A DNA stretch of 64,000 nt from NCBI GenBank assembly GCA_022496805.1, contig CM040103.1:20684820-20748819 (forward strand). The letters are read 5' to 3'. Shown in pieces: positions 35,774 to 48,443 of this stretch (the first letter of the stretch is position 1; each line of letters begins with the position of its first letter). The stretch comes from Pohlia nutans (taxonomy: Eukaryota > Streptophyta > Bryopsida > Bryales > Mniaceae). Made by a program: the position numbers and the translations under genes. A model generated the notes under the pieces. The model was not told the DNA's origin, ran no database searches, and was given only the letters and a program-made list of their open reading frames with translations.

Positions 35774-36780
35774 CAGCACTAGCGAAGGTACTAGCACTTC
35801 ATTTGAGCAGTGTTTGTAGAAGCGAAGTTGTGAACAAAGAAAACCATAATCATTTAAAACAAAATGTAGCTAATAGTGTAAAACTGTGAATACCAAGTGA
35901 GTCCTATTTATTTCCAATTGTGTTGTTTGAGTAGTTTTTTTTCAATTAGTGATATTTAAGTAGAAATTGACAGTGACTCTTGGAAAGTGGCCCATGGCTT
36001 ATTCGTTCCTTCATTGTTAATCACATACACGTTACGTGGAATTCCAATTCTTGAAACTACATACTCTTGAAATTAATGGTTTTTGTCTATGGACATAGTG
36101 TTCAACAAAGCAACAACCGCCATCGAGTAACGTGCCCAAAGTCTCGGTTGGTAGTTTGAGTGTGTCCCTTGGTGTGTTCAAAGTCTCGGTTGGTAGTTTG
36201 AGCGTGTCCAAAGTCTCGGTTGGTAATTTGAGCGGTGCACCCCGATGAAGGCACGTGGAATGGAACATGGGAAAAACTAAAGGAAATTAGAACTCAATGG
36301 CCTCGGTTGTTGCGAACTCCAAGGCCTCGGTTGTTGCAAACTCTATGGCCTCGGTTGTCGTGAACCAAGTATAAAAATGCCATAGGTTCCTTCATTTCTT
36401 TCTTTCTCACTCGTCTTGTTGGCCTCTAAGCATGCTCATTAGCTCATAGATATTGCACGTCTAGAGGGTGTGGGTCATTCCAAGCAACGTTGAGTCGTGG
36501 ATTTGCATTAGGTTTGCAAGTTTGCATACTTGGTTGTAGGTCGCCCAATATTTGGTACAAAAACTAAATTGTGTTCTGGAAGCGGTTTTCTAAAAAAAAG
36601 GGGGGAAGAAAAATATACTTAGCTAGTTCCAATCCGGTGTCGTAGCAGATGCAAAAGCATCCACGGATTGCACATTAGTACTACAATAGCACTTAGGTCT
36701 CGTTCATTTGAAAGTAGTTTAATACCGTTGGGTTGTAAACATTTTGTGTAGAAAGTTGCGTGATTGTTCATACGCTATAA

Positions 36781-39700
36781 ATGATGATGCCAACCGACAT
36801 GAATCCAAACATGGACCAACATCACCCTCACGTCAACGCAACGAAGCCCGACGGAGAAGGGCGGTCCATGATCGATGCCTCCACCAATAATCACACATTC
36901 AGTGCTACCATGGGAGTCATCGGACCGTTCGCAGAGTCAACGTACGAGTTGATGAATTTTTGTCAAGAGCTGGGTGTGCAAGGGTTTTGGACTATTTGTG
37001 ACGACTACATTGGTGATGGTGACGTTGGCATCTCACGCCGTTGGATCATTGCTTCGAAGGAATATGGGAATATAGGAATGCGTGCCTTAGGACCGTTAAC
37101 ATACGAGGTGAATGAATTTGGAGTGCGAGAAGACAAACAGTGGTACCTTAAACTCAATGACAAGACTATCACCGATAATAATTCCGAAGCTTTCGGCTGC
37201 TTTGATTGTTACATCCCAGGGCGCTTTTGGGTAATTTGCAAGATGCGCGTTGTTTCCAATGAGGGTCCCGGCGTCCATGCGCAACCGAGTCCCATTCCAA
37301 TGGATCCTCAAGTCCCAGAGGTGGAAGGAGATTCTTTTCAAGCTTCAACTCCAACGGAAACATACCAACGTGGAGACTTGCATGGATCCGGGGATGGCAT
37401 CGATCATGTTACGAGCTCTGCATTTGAAGGACTCACCTCACCAATGAATGTCAACGGGTTTGAAACCTCGCAGGGCGATGGCGATGGCGTTGTTGCAAAT
37501 CTTGTGTCACCGTATGCGCCAACTAGTCCACATGCTTTAGGAGCTGCTCCTCCGCCAATGCCCGGCATCTTTTTGGAGACCGCGGATCCTCACGATGTTG
37601 CTACACTTGAACAATCGCAAGGAACGTTCCAAGAGATCTTGCCGTTTGAGGAGACCATCCAAGCTCCACGTGGACATGGAGAGATGGAGTGTGATGTGCC
37701 GGACGCATCGGTTGGAGCGATGACCACAAATCCTCGCAAGAGGAAAGCACCGTTGTCCAAAGTCCATAAACATCATGGTGTGATACAGTGAGTACATAAA
37801 TCCTTCCCTCGCTCTCGTCATTCATTGTAGATATTCACCATTACATTCATAGGGTGTCATTCAATTACCTCGACATTGGTACTAACATTCATTTGTAGCT
37901 AATGCTTGACTTATTTGTGATTTGCCTCTTGATTCGTATTGAGCTCAATCGAGATTGTTGGTCATGATGAACTCATGCAGGCGACAAGGAGGTAGACAAA
38001 GCTTTGTGGCGTACTTTAGGCCCAAAGGTCTTCCAGAAACCAACAAGAAGTTTGTTACAATCGGTAATATATCTACACTCCTCCATTTGCATACCAATTT
38101 GATCCTCGATACAACAACTTACTAATCATCTACGTAGGCTCTTGAATCCATATGCCATGATTATAAAATCATACCAATTAACAAACGCACTATTGAACTA
38201 ACGATGGAATGATACACAACGTGTGCACAGGAGAGTTTAAAGACGAAAGCAAGGCACGGCATGCCTTCAATGTCTTTGCTATGGTCCACGAAGGCGAAGA
38301 GTCTTGCACGGACATGGTAAGATCCTATCGGATGTCCATTTGTTATTTTATTATATTTCTCAAGAGCTTTGTTTCCTTGAAATGTTGTTGTTGCGTTACT
38401 AACTTAGGTGTGGAACTTTGTATGCGTGCATCAAGAAGCTCTGCAAAGTAGGTTGATTTGGTTGTCTACTACTCATGAATGTTCACTTGGAGTTCTTTTT
38501 AGTTACTAGTATGTGTTTATAAGGATTCTTTCATATTGCTTGAATGTGCAAGCTTATGTTTCTAAAAGGTGCTAATTTGAGTATTGGTTGGGATGGATGT
38601 GATTACAATTGGTAATAATTATAGAGAATCTAGACTCTAAAAAACGTTAGTTTGTTGGTTTGTGTACCGATAAAATAGTTCCTAGACCTAGCAAAATTTG
38701 AATTCATATGTATGATTTTGAAACAATCTAGAAGGGTCTCGATTATTGTTGCTATTTGTAAACATATGAAGATAGGGTGTGAGTCCCTTGAATCTATTTG
38801 AAGAGGTGTGTTCGTTGAATGATGTTGTTTGTAGACACAAGAGGAAAGAGAGTCCGTTGAATATGACGTGGACGTTTTTGGATGGAGAGATCTTCCTCGA
38901 GATGACTTGTTGGCCTACCTAAGACGATCGTAAGTTAGTTAAACCATATGTTGCACCGCATTTTTAAATTACATGAGCATAGTTTGGTTTTGTTGATTGT
39001 ATGTTTGACGTGTTCAACGTAAGTTTTGTCATTGATCAATTTCAAGTCTTTAAGTGTGATAATAATATCAAGAAGTGTCAATATAGCTAAATAGGGATGT
39101 TTTGAGAACTTTGATGGAAGTGCTTTAATTTTATTTGAACAGTCATTATATGTGAATATATACATATACATATTATATTACATATTGTGTAAATGTCATG
39201 AATAGCATGTTGTAGATATGGATGAAATAACATATCAAATAACTAGTTTGTTCTTAAATTAGTGCCACATGTTGTGTAAATTGTATTGGAACAGTGGTAG
39301 GCAACATTTCAAAGACCCTGATTTACAAGATGATGAAATCCCAAAATACAGGAACGTCAAATTCTCCAAGTAAGTATAAGTTACGACCTCTTGCATTTGT
39401 TGTTGGATATTGCCTCAAACTCAAATTGATCAATATCAATATATACTTTGAATGATATTTGTGTGAATTCGATGCTCAATCCTATTTAATACAACTGTCT
39501 TCTAATATCATTCAAATGTTTTTAGAATATGATTTCATGGTGTTCTGTACTTGTAGGAACAAAAGAGGGAAACACCAAGGAAAAATTAGATGGTTTTGCG
39601 ACGTTTCGCTTAAGCACGGAATGATTCAAGACCCAAAGGATCCAAAGGTTGTCGATGCCACCAAAGGCACATCTACTTTTGGTACGAAGCCGGAACCTAG

Positions 39701-40141
39701 AACCCACACACCACAATCATGCAAACGGTGATATATTTGATGGGTTTTATTGTTTGCGATAATTGCATGAATAGATTTTGAATACATTCAACTCGTGTAG
39801 GTGATATGCTATTTGGGTTCTAGAATTTTTCAACAATGGACTTATTTAAGCTAAATTAAAGTGAATTTCTTAAGAGGACATTGATTGAGGTGGGACATTC
39901 AAATGAACTTACATCCAAGCTTACCATGAATTGCATTGTGGATGTGTTAGATGCGGCGGAGGAAGCCGCGAGGAAGGCTGACAAGTTGATGGTACTAAAA
40001 GAAGGAATGATGGCTTGGACAAACTTCCCTCTTTCAGACTACCTAGACTACTTGATCCCGGAAGAGAGAGAACAATGGAACAAGCAATGGATTCCGTTGG
40101 ATGACAACCCTAGGAAATATCTTTCAACTGATAAATATTAA
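36781..40141 (+). CDS. Divergent double-AP2-like protein, right copy, 7 exons
   Basis: Exons: 36781-37787, 37981-38063, 38231-38316, 38835-38929, 39295-39369, 39557-39727 and 39877-40141, giving 593 aa. Phases match at every junction. The predicted protein appears identical to the left copy. A further open stretch at 38408-38447 between good splice signals does not fit the phase and is left out; it could be an alternative exon. The start ATG follows CTATAA directly; a second and third ATG follow at once. The gene points away from the spacer, so the two promoters face each other across about 4.85 kb. Domain calls as for the left copy: unknown N-terminal region, basic stretch, two AP2-like repeats with TNFPLSDY in the second. 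Confidence 0.62.
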
Positions 40142-40759
40142 TTTAGTTCACATATTGAACCAAAACATGAATTGTATGACAACCATGTAATGCTTGCATG
40201 GAGATGGTTATGAATAAAGAGTTGTGGAAGTTGGAGGTAGTTTGTCTACCTATATATAGAAGAAGTCAAGAGCCCACAAAAGAAAAATGGTTCTTGATAA
40301 GATGATGGAATAATGCTTTCTTCCATAATATAGAAATTACTGATAGACTACATAATACGGGCAATTCCAACTTGCTAGTTGCTTTGATATTATACATGAC
40401 ATGCTTATGAAATCATTGTCCAACTTTAATTTTTAAGAATCAACCACTTCCAAAATTATGTTTGTGCAAGAACATCTTACGTACACACTTGTCATGCTAT
40501 GATTCATAATTAATTTGACTATAATACACCTTGTACAAAAGAATGAAGACTATATGATATGGCCCTTGATGTGACATTTACGACCAAGTGTAACGTATGT
40601 TATGGGGGTCATTGGATAATTGTACTTGTTATCAATAAATTTTGAAGTTATGTTTGAAACTTCTAGATGGATATCTTGCGCTCTTTCAATTTCATTTTAC
40701 CAATGTTTTATAAAATTCAATTTCTAAAAGTTATATAATACAATCTTGTAAAAATTATG

Positions 40760-40891
40760 TTATATATATATATAAATATACATATATAAATATATATATC
40801 TATATATATATATATCTATATATATATATATCTATATATATCTATATCTATATATATATCTATATATATATATATCTATATATATATATAT
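40760..40891. repeat. TA/TAGA microsatellite, right arm
   Basis: Mirror of 27818-27951, differing by 2 bp. Confidence 0.9.
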
Positions 40892-42064
40892 CAATTATTT
40901 TATGCTTTGCATGAGTGACCGTGAGCCTTTGAGATGTTTTTAACAACTCACACCTCAAAACCCCATGAATGGGGAGTCCTCGGGGAGGTGACTTTCAAAT
41001 ATTACGTAACGTGCAAACAAAGATAGGGTCGAAATAAATCTTTGAAGATAATTTTTATATATGACTTACATTAATATAGGATGCTCACAATTCATTTCAA
41101 GAATAAAAATGAGAATATTTTGAAATACTACTAATTATAGTAAGAATTATTTTTAATTTTTAGGATACTTTTGAATACCCTTTGTTCACTCGTGATACTC
41201 AAATGATACAAAGAGTGACCTCACTTAGCGTAAATTAAACACCTCGGCTCCTTGCAAAATATTGGGTGTTAGGAGGGTTTCACGTCTCATCCAAGTGCCC
41301 GCGCTACCCATTCTTCCCAAAAAGACCTCATTCTGTCCAAAATTTTAACTTACAATGTTTAATGCACAATGTTAAAAAATTCATTAGGATTTAAATTGAC
41401 ATTGAGGGAACCTACGCAAACATTGAAGACGTCCCATTTAGGACACTTGGTCGTTTACCTGGGGCGAAGAAGTTCTATATCTTTTTAGTTGCCCCTAAAG
41501 TTAACATTTGCATGTAAATGACTAAATGTTGATGCCTCGTTTATTCTACATCTACTCAAATTCAATTGAGTCAGTAATAAAGTGCCTTTTAAGAATTGTT
41601 CATTATGAACTTTTCAATGCAACCTATGGCCTATAAAGAAAACCAATAATTTACATACTTTTGGAGTTTATATCATTATTTTATGAAATGATGTTTGATC
41701 TTGAAAACCTTTCATTACCAAAGGATATCTTTGGAGTGCTTCCTCTTTTCATTTTTCCAAAAAAATTGTGACTTTGAAAAGTTAGACACTTTTCAAATTT
41801 AGGAAATGAAATAGTAAATTTTTAAAAATTCAATTGAATTATAATAGTTTTTCTTTACACAACACACATATACGCATATTCATTTTGCTTTTATGTTGAT
41901 AGAAGTAGAAAACATATGTTTATTTTTTTGCTCTAAAGATTGACTTGTGACCTTCCAAAAGTTTGTCTTACTATCCTATATACATTCTTTTTCCATTTTC
42001 ATATTAGTAAAAGTTATTTAGCCCTTGCCGTTGTTTATAAGACATCATCATCAAATGTTTTTAA

Positions 42065-42613
42065 TCCCTAAATGTTCTCACCCTTTTTAAATTTGGCAGT
42101 TTTCCAAAGATGCATTATAAAATGCACTTAAGAGGGATATTTTCAACTCGATCAATGAATAAAAGTTGTACAGAACACATTTCAAATTCTATCCATATGG
42201 TTAGATTTGCGATTGCTATCACCAATATTTGTGTATTCAATTTCAAACTTAAAATTTAACACTCTTTTGTAATATGATTACAAATAAGATATTGACAATC
42301 TAATAATGAAATTTGTTGTGATGGGTTGAAATGTAATACTCTAAGTGTAGTGATTTTTGGAGATTTTTTGGTTGTTTAATTTTAGTAGTTGAATTTTTCA
42401 ATAGCACTTTTAGACTAAAATCTTTGAAATTTTGGGTGGAACACTACAACATGAAATTAAGTATAAAAATTTCACAAATCATCCCCTTTCACACATTGAC
42501 GGAGCTAACTTCCCGTAAAAGTTTCAATAAAAAATCCACATTGCAAAAAAATGCATGATGGATGAGAAAACGGACTTTAATTATGTACATCATGCAAAAT
42601 ATGCATGGTTGGG
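42065..42613. mobile_element. TTAA element in right arm
   Basis: Mirror of 26096-26644, with TTAA at 42061-42064. Confidence 0.68.
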
Positions 42614-43401
42614 CGGTTAGAGGTTAAGAAACCCCTCGGACATGTAACTTTTGCACTATGTGGCGTTTGCAATATAATCATGATCCTAGCAATATGGTAT
42701 CACAACTTCTTATCCCGGTCCGGGACGAGGTGGCAATTTGGATGTCACAAGATCCAAATCTCATAACTAGCTAGGACTACTACTGTTGCACACGATTGTT
42801 GGTTTTAGAATCGTTGTGGGCCATTTGAAGAAGGTCAAACTAGAATCTTGTGCATCACACGTCTAAATCTCACGTAATTATGACTTCACTTCCAGAGCTC
42901 GACGTACGTACGTACGTTGAAGCGTAAGCCACCGCATGGATGCAGTTAGACCGCAAAGCATCCATGCCTAAGCGATTCGCATTGGCATTATGCAGGACTT
43001 GACTTGCCACGTACTAGCATGAATGGGAGATTTTTGGTTAATCCTCCTGTTGTTTTTAATCGGCCTTTCAACACACAATCATGAGAACGATAAATTATAT
43101 CGATTTGATATCACCTTTATTAGCCATGAGCTACAAAAGATTTGGAAGAGCAAGATCTAGAGATCCTGGATGAGAATAGAAAATCATCAACCCTTACCTA
43201 CTGAATAAAACCCATACATGGAAAAGCGGCTTAAAACCACTTCTTAAAAACGTCGAGAACAAACTCCCACATTATCATTTCAAAATTCCAAATACAAATA
43301 GTCGCTCTAGCCTTTCCAAACTAGTAAATATTAATTCAAAGTCAAAACCAAACACATATCGTCTACAAAATCAAACTAAAAACTGAACTTGAAAAACAAC
43401 A

Positions 43402-43863
43402 CTACTCCATTTGCAAGAACTTGAGAATGCGCTTGATAGTGCTTGCAATATAATCAACACGATCAGATCTTGCTAAAGAATTCACAAGCCCCTTCAACCA
43501 ACGGAGGTGGCCTGGACTACCTCTGATCGGATCAGACATACAGCAAAAATACTGATCCTTATTTAAACCCTCGTAGCTTGCCTCGAACATAACTTCTTTG
43601 GTACCAGGCTCAACACACCCTACTTGAAGCAGAATCACTAACGCCCGAGCATCTCGTTGAAGATCACTATGAAACTGCTGCTCCAAACGAGGCTGCTTTG
43701 CCGGCCGAGAAGGCCCAGCTTCATCCGGACGATGAGCTGCCATTGACATATAAACAGCCGGATCAAAAGGTTGATCTGGCAGTTGTGCCAACGAAAACTC
43801 TAGCTCTGCCTCTAGCTGCGATTCTAAATCCATCGTTTCCATAAGAACCCTCCAGTTAGACAT
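43402..43863 (-). CDS. Unrecognised 153-aa protein, right copy
   Basis: Mirror of 24846-25307, fully open. One substitution changes Gln to Pro after GPSR (codon CAG versus CCG); no other protein change was found. That both copies stay open while differing only slightly reflects recent origin or conversion and is not by itself proof of function. Confidence 0.55.
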   Translation of the reverse strand: MSNWRVLMETMDLESQLEAELEFSLAQLPDQPFDPAVYMSMAAHRPDEAGPSRPAKQPRLEQQFHSDLQRDARALVILLQVGCVEPGTKEVMFEASYEGLNKDQYFCCMSDPIRGSPGHLRWLKGLVNSLARSDRVDYIASTIKRILKFLQME

Positions 43864-44518
43864 CCTAAAGTCAAACTCGATCCAAAATACAAACTCCTAG
43901 CAACCAAAGAGAAAACTCTACATTGACAAAGCTAACCGAAGATCTCTACTTATACAAAAACCTCGGGGGCAAAAAACGTCACGTTGAAGCTACTTAGAAG
44001 CGCCACCTTGAAGTTTCATAACAAAGTCATAAAATCTTTCATACTAACTATACTCTTTTACATAATGCTTGTTCTCACACCACGACAACAATAATAACCA
44101 CTACACACGTGTCTCAAGTTATTAGACAAGAACGATTGCTTACTACAGATTCCCTGCCTATGATAACTCACCAACAACACCAAGCCACTCATATTACATA
44201 AATATTCACATGGTCCCCAAGGGAAACTAAAACGAATCACTTCACTGTAACATCTCACTACCCAAAGCAACCAACCTTGAAGCACTGACTTGGAGACTAT
44301 ACTTCACACCAACTACATTTATATTCCAATATACCCTAATTTTACTTACTCCCTATGCCCGGTAAATAAATAAATAAATTTATTGAATACTATTGCCATA
44401 CACCATGCCGGGTCCACTCTACTACATAAAAGAAAAACCAGAAAATCACCAACCCTTCCTAATTGTATAAAAATCTTAACAAAAAACCCATACATGGGAA
44501 AGCGGCTTAAAGCTACTT

Positions 44519-44709
44519 TTTTAAGATCTTGTCTCACGTAGTAGGATAGGGCTGGTTGGTGGTACAACTTTCCTGCCTATGAATAATCCACTAGCAGTGT
44601 CAAGTCACCACATCACATTACTGCTCCAACGGGCCCTCACAGGAATCGAACCCGGACCACATAACTATGATACAACATCCTCACCACCAACCCATTGGAT
44701 AGATGACTT
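44519..44709. mobile_element. tRNA-derived SINE-like repeat, right arm
   Basis: Mirror of 24000-24190, with the B-box-like stretch inverted at about 44642-44653. Confidence 0.45.
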
Positions 44710-45804
44710 GACGATCACTAACCCAATAAAACATCATTTAAACACCCAAAGCTTTTATTTTATTCAGTTATGTGTCAGTTGTTAGGAGTTCCAAAAGTGT
44801 CTATTCCCGAAAGGGGTGAGTAGTTTGGTCTTAGGGTCCTTTGTCTGATGGGCATTGGCTCATTAACCAAACGAACAGACACTATATTCACGCCGGCCCT
44901 ATAAAGGGACCGGAGTTTCTATCTATCTATCTTGGATGAGATGCAGAGAGCCTGGGGAAGAAGGTGAAGGTTCACTACAAGGAGAAGGCGTCGCTTTTTT
45001 ACTCCTTCTGTGAGTCAAACGGCGCCACTTTACACTCACAATTTTTTTGGTTGGACTTGGTGAGTGCGAGTCGTCACGTAGGACAAGCGTGTACAGTGAA
45101 AAGCGACAATGAACAAAATCCTCCAGAGTGGGAAACAACGCCTCTCCTCCTTGTGGTTTATCACCGGCAATGTGAGCATCTCATTCAAAGAAGCTCAAGA
45201 GCTGTACAGGAAATTCATGCCCTATTAGGCCAAAATGAGATAAACTGGGCGCAGGACAGCTTGGCGCCATTGGTCTTCTCTCTCTGGAGCTTCGTCTGTT
45301 GCATGGAGGCTGGGATGAAATTACTTTACCTTTGTGTCGGTGATTCAATACAGAAAGAAGTCGCCCTTTCACTGTCTTCACTACAAGGAGGAGGTGTCGG
45401 TTTTCACTCATGTGAGTCAAACGGCGCCACTTCGCACTCACCAATTTTCTAGTTGGATTTGGTGTGCGATTCGACAAGTGAGTACAGTGAAAAACGACGC
45501 CTCTACTTGTAGTGATTCCCCAACTCCGTTTGGACATTCCCTTTTTCCCATTTGGTCTTGTGGTTTGTGAACTCGATTGTAGATCTCGATATTTTCCTGG
45601 TGTGAAGAAAGATGCAAGCTAGTTTATAACGAGGACAAGGTTGATCGAAATCTTTGTTCACTGCAAGGAGAAGGCGTCGTTTTTCACTTAGTAGGTGATT
45701 CAAACGGCGTCACTTCACACTCACTACCCATACGCTCAAGACTTGATGAGTGCGATTTGTCACGGAGAACAAGTGTATACAATGAACTTTTACACTATTT
45801 TGAG

Positions 45805-45945
45805 TTTATTTTACATTCGTATCTTTATCTTTTCTTTTTCCTTATTTCTTTCTTGTCTTCTTTTTTGTCTTCATTTGCCTTTCCTTCTTGTCTTCCTTCT
45901 TGTTATTATATTTTTCTTGTATTTTTTCTTTATTCTTCTTGTGGC
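45805..45945. repeat. Pyrimidine-rich tract abutting the palindrome
   Basis: The + strand is almost all T and C for about 140 bases, directly outside the right arm. It creates spurious Phe/Leu/Ser-rich open frames. Polypurine/polypyrimidine DNA can form unusual structures, which may matter for the breakpoint, but that is inference. Confidence 0.7.
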
Positions 45946-46179
45946 AATCGCAAACCCTACATCCGCACCATGGAAAAAAACGTTTTTAATTTTTTGTTTT
46001 TTTAATTTTTTTTGGTGCGGTTTTTGTCTTTTTTTTTGTTTGGGGGTCATGAACCTTGAAATTAGAAATTAAAAATAAATTAAAATTTAGGATTTAGTTG
46101 TCGACGGCTGAACTTTAAACCGAAGAGGGATTAAAAATAAATAGGGATGAAAAATAAATAAATAAAACTATAGTGGGCT

Positions 46180-46602
46180 GCATAACATTCAGTAGCCTTC
46201 AAAGAGACTGCCTTTTAAGTTTTATCCACCTTTATATACAGAGTGACCAGTGATTTTTAATTGAAAGAATTATTGAATCAAAGAAACAATGACAAAACAC
46301 TATTTAGTGAGAATCAATCAAATAAACAATGAGGAAACACTGTTGAATTGCTTTCAATGACGAAACACTATTGAGTTGAGAATCAATCAAATAAACAATG
46401 AAAAAACATTGTTGAATTGTGCTTTCGATTATTCTGCACCATGGTTGCTTGCTCTTGCTTAATGCCACGTGCCCCCATAGCTACTAATGGGATGTGTAAT
46501 ATCCCACATCATTTCGTTGGAAGGATGAAATGATGTGGGATATTCCACATCATTCCATGCAAGGGAGGGCTGCATGCTCAAAGACTACTGAATGTTATGT
46601 GC
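46180..46602. mobile_element. MITE-like repeat with GCATAACATTCA ends, copy 3
   Basis: The left end GCATAACATTCAGTAG and right end CTACTGAATGTTATGTGC are inverted. A near-palindrome, TGATGTGGGATATTCCACATCA in form, lies at 46531-46552. Inside, 46262-46430 is a short tandem array with AATCAATCAAATAAACAATG. It is related to 7532-8021 and 20003-20485. Confidence 0.5.
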
Positions 46603-47106
46603 TTGAAACGCGGCCGCGCACCCAATCCCTCATTTTCTCCCTCTTTCCCTCATCCCTCTCTCCCTCTTCCCTTCTCTCTTTCCCTCTTTCAAGTGTCCCT
46701 ATGCCTCGTTTTCGATCAACTGTCCCTATGCCTAGAAAAGATTTTCATACAATTATTCGATCAAATAGGTACTTTGACAACTATCTTTAAATTTTTTTAG
46801 TGCTTGCAAAAGGAAACTATAAAAAGGAGTAAACTCAAACTTACTTGATCACTTTACAAATACACTCATAAAAGACTTGCTTGTCGAGTTTGACCCCACA
46901 CCAGCATAATCTTATCGCCTTCGATAAGCTTCCTATGATGAGAAGAAGTGTACTCCATCACTAAAAGAAAAAAGCCCTAATTTTCGAGCACCAGTATAAT
47001 CTTATCACCTCCAAGTTTTTCATGAAAAGAAGAAATGTGTTCCATCACAAAAAAAGAGAATCCCTAATTTTTTCCCACACCAGCTCCCGATTTTTACCTT
47101 GTTTAA

Positions 47107-47651
47107 CCCCTAAAGGACCAAGTCTCCTAACTAGGACATTTCAATGTTCGGGTAGGTTCTAATGGTGTCAATTTTTATTTTTAATTTTTGAAATAAATCA
47201 TGTGAATTTGGTATATCAATACAAAACTAGGGATCTAATTTTTTTTGATTCCGACTTTTCAAGTGGAAGTTATGGAGCAAAAAGGACTTTTTTGGGGAGA
47301 ATGGGCAATGCAGGCTGGGCTTAAAATAAACCTCAAAAATTAATATTTTTCAACTTTAATCATAGGATCTTGTTATAGATTACCAAGAGAGTGTATGGTA
47401 AAATTTTCATAGAATTTGAGTGTACAAATTGCAAGATTATAGGGTTTGAAGTGAGAAGATGAAATTGTTGTCTTTTTGGATATTTTTTGACCGTCTTTGA
47501 AGACATGGGAAAATTTGTTAAATTCTTAAATTTTATTTAAATGTTTGATTTGGTATTTTCTATCAAAAGGAAAAAAAATATTCACAAGAAAATGAATAGT
47601 AAGAGGTGAAAATGATGCTCAAAAACAGGAAAAATCACGGTCCTTTAGGGG
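47107..47651. mobile_element. TTAA element, CCCCTAAAGGACC family
   Basis: TTAA lies at 47103-47106 and 47652-47655. The ends are CCCCTAAAGGACCAAG and GGTCCTTTAGGGG. It is 545 bp and non-coding. Confidence 0.82.
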
Positions 47652-48040
47652 TTAAAATAACCTTTTCCATCGCATCGTCGTTTGAAACAATCTCAGGATT
47701 CTCAAGGTCTACCATGGGGCCTCAAATTGAATTGATTGAATTCCAAATTGTCACTTTGACCCCTATGCGTAGTAATTCTTTGAACACAAGTAGATGCTAG
47801 CCTCAAAAATAGATATTAGCATGACTCAGATGTACAATAGGTGTACATGAGAGAACAATTGCATGCATGAAATCTATCCAAAAAATTTGACATACTTGCA
47901 TTTGGAGGCCTCTCTAGTATTATCAACATCTCCCCATCACAAGAGATTTTACTCTAATTGGTAGAGAATTTAATACGCTTGCAAAGGTGACTTGGATGAA
48001 AGTCATCCGAGATTGTAGAAGAAAGTCAGAAGGCTTTTAA

Positions 48041-48443
48041 CCCTTAAACGTCAAGAGGGCCTGGATAGGGCAGCCCGGAAAGAATCTAAATTTTTTTGCA
48101 ACAAAAAAAATAAAAAATAAAAATAAAAATAAAAATTGCAAAAACGGCTCTGCAGTGCACTGCTGGCTAGCAGTGTACTGCTGGCTAGCAGTGTAGCAGT
48201 GTAGCACTGCGGCACTGCTGAACTTCATCTGCCCCAACCTCAAAACTTGTTCAATTTGATAACTTTGATTGCTTACCAACGATTCCACAATCTCTCAAAT
48301 GAGGCGAAAATTTGGAATCTAAATCGCTTTTTCAGTAGCTTTCCAATGCAACAAGTCCTGCTTGATTTGGTTGAGTAAATCTACTTTTTTCTCCAATTAT
48401 TCCTTTATACCAAGCCCGTGGGGCTTGCTTTGACGTTTAAGGG
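48041..48443. mobile_element. TTAA element, CCCTTAAACGTCAAG family, uninterrupted copy
   Basis: TTAA lies at 48037-48040 and 48444-48447. The ends are CCCTTAAACGTCAAG and TTTGACGTTTAAGGG. It is the empty-site relative of 8670-9570. It seems inserted in an older element: sequence before it (AGTCAGAAGGCTT) and after it (CCGTTCGTGATC...GTTTAGGGG to about 48488) matches the tail of the 9875/11231 family. Confidence 0.85.

Larger units (their letters stand above)
32922..35789. other. Spacer of the giant palindrome
   Basis: This 2.87 kb is present once. It holds an inverted-repeat element at 34003-34355 and a CACTA-type MITE at its right edge. No convincing gene is present; open frames are short and unlike known proteins. 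Confidence 0.7.
35790..45804. repeat. Right arm of giant inverted repeat (about 10,015 bp)
   Basis: This is the mirror of 22905-32921. The outer end stops inside a CACTA MITE that is complete only in the left arm (22878-23050). The inner end lies 17 bp from the MITE at 35553-35773. It contains mirror copies of every feature listed for the left arm. Confidence 0.97.

Noticed and set aside
38408..38447. Possible extra exon VWNFVCVHQEALQ in the AP2-like gene
   Set aside because: Including it breaks the phase into the next exon, while skipping it keeps 594 clean codons. It could still be an alternative exon.
22905..45804. One huge transposon with 10-kb terminal repeats
   Set aside because: The outer ends show no flanking duplication, the left boundary lies within another element, and no transposase is inside.
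45695..46072. 125-aa Phe/Leu-rich open frame
   Set aside because: It is the translation of a pyrimidine-rich tract, not a membrane protein.
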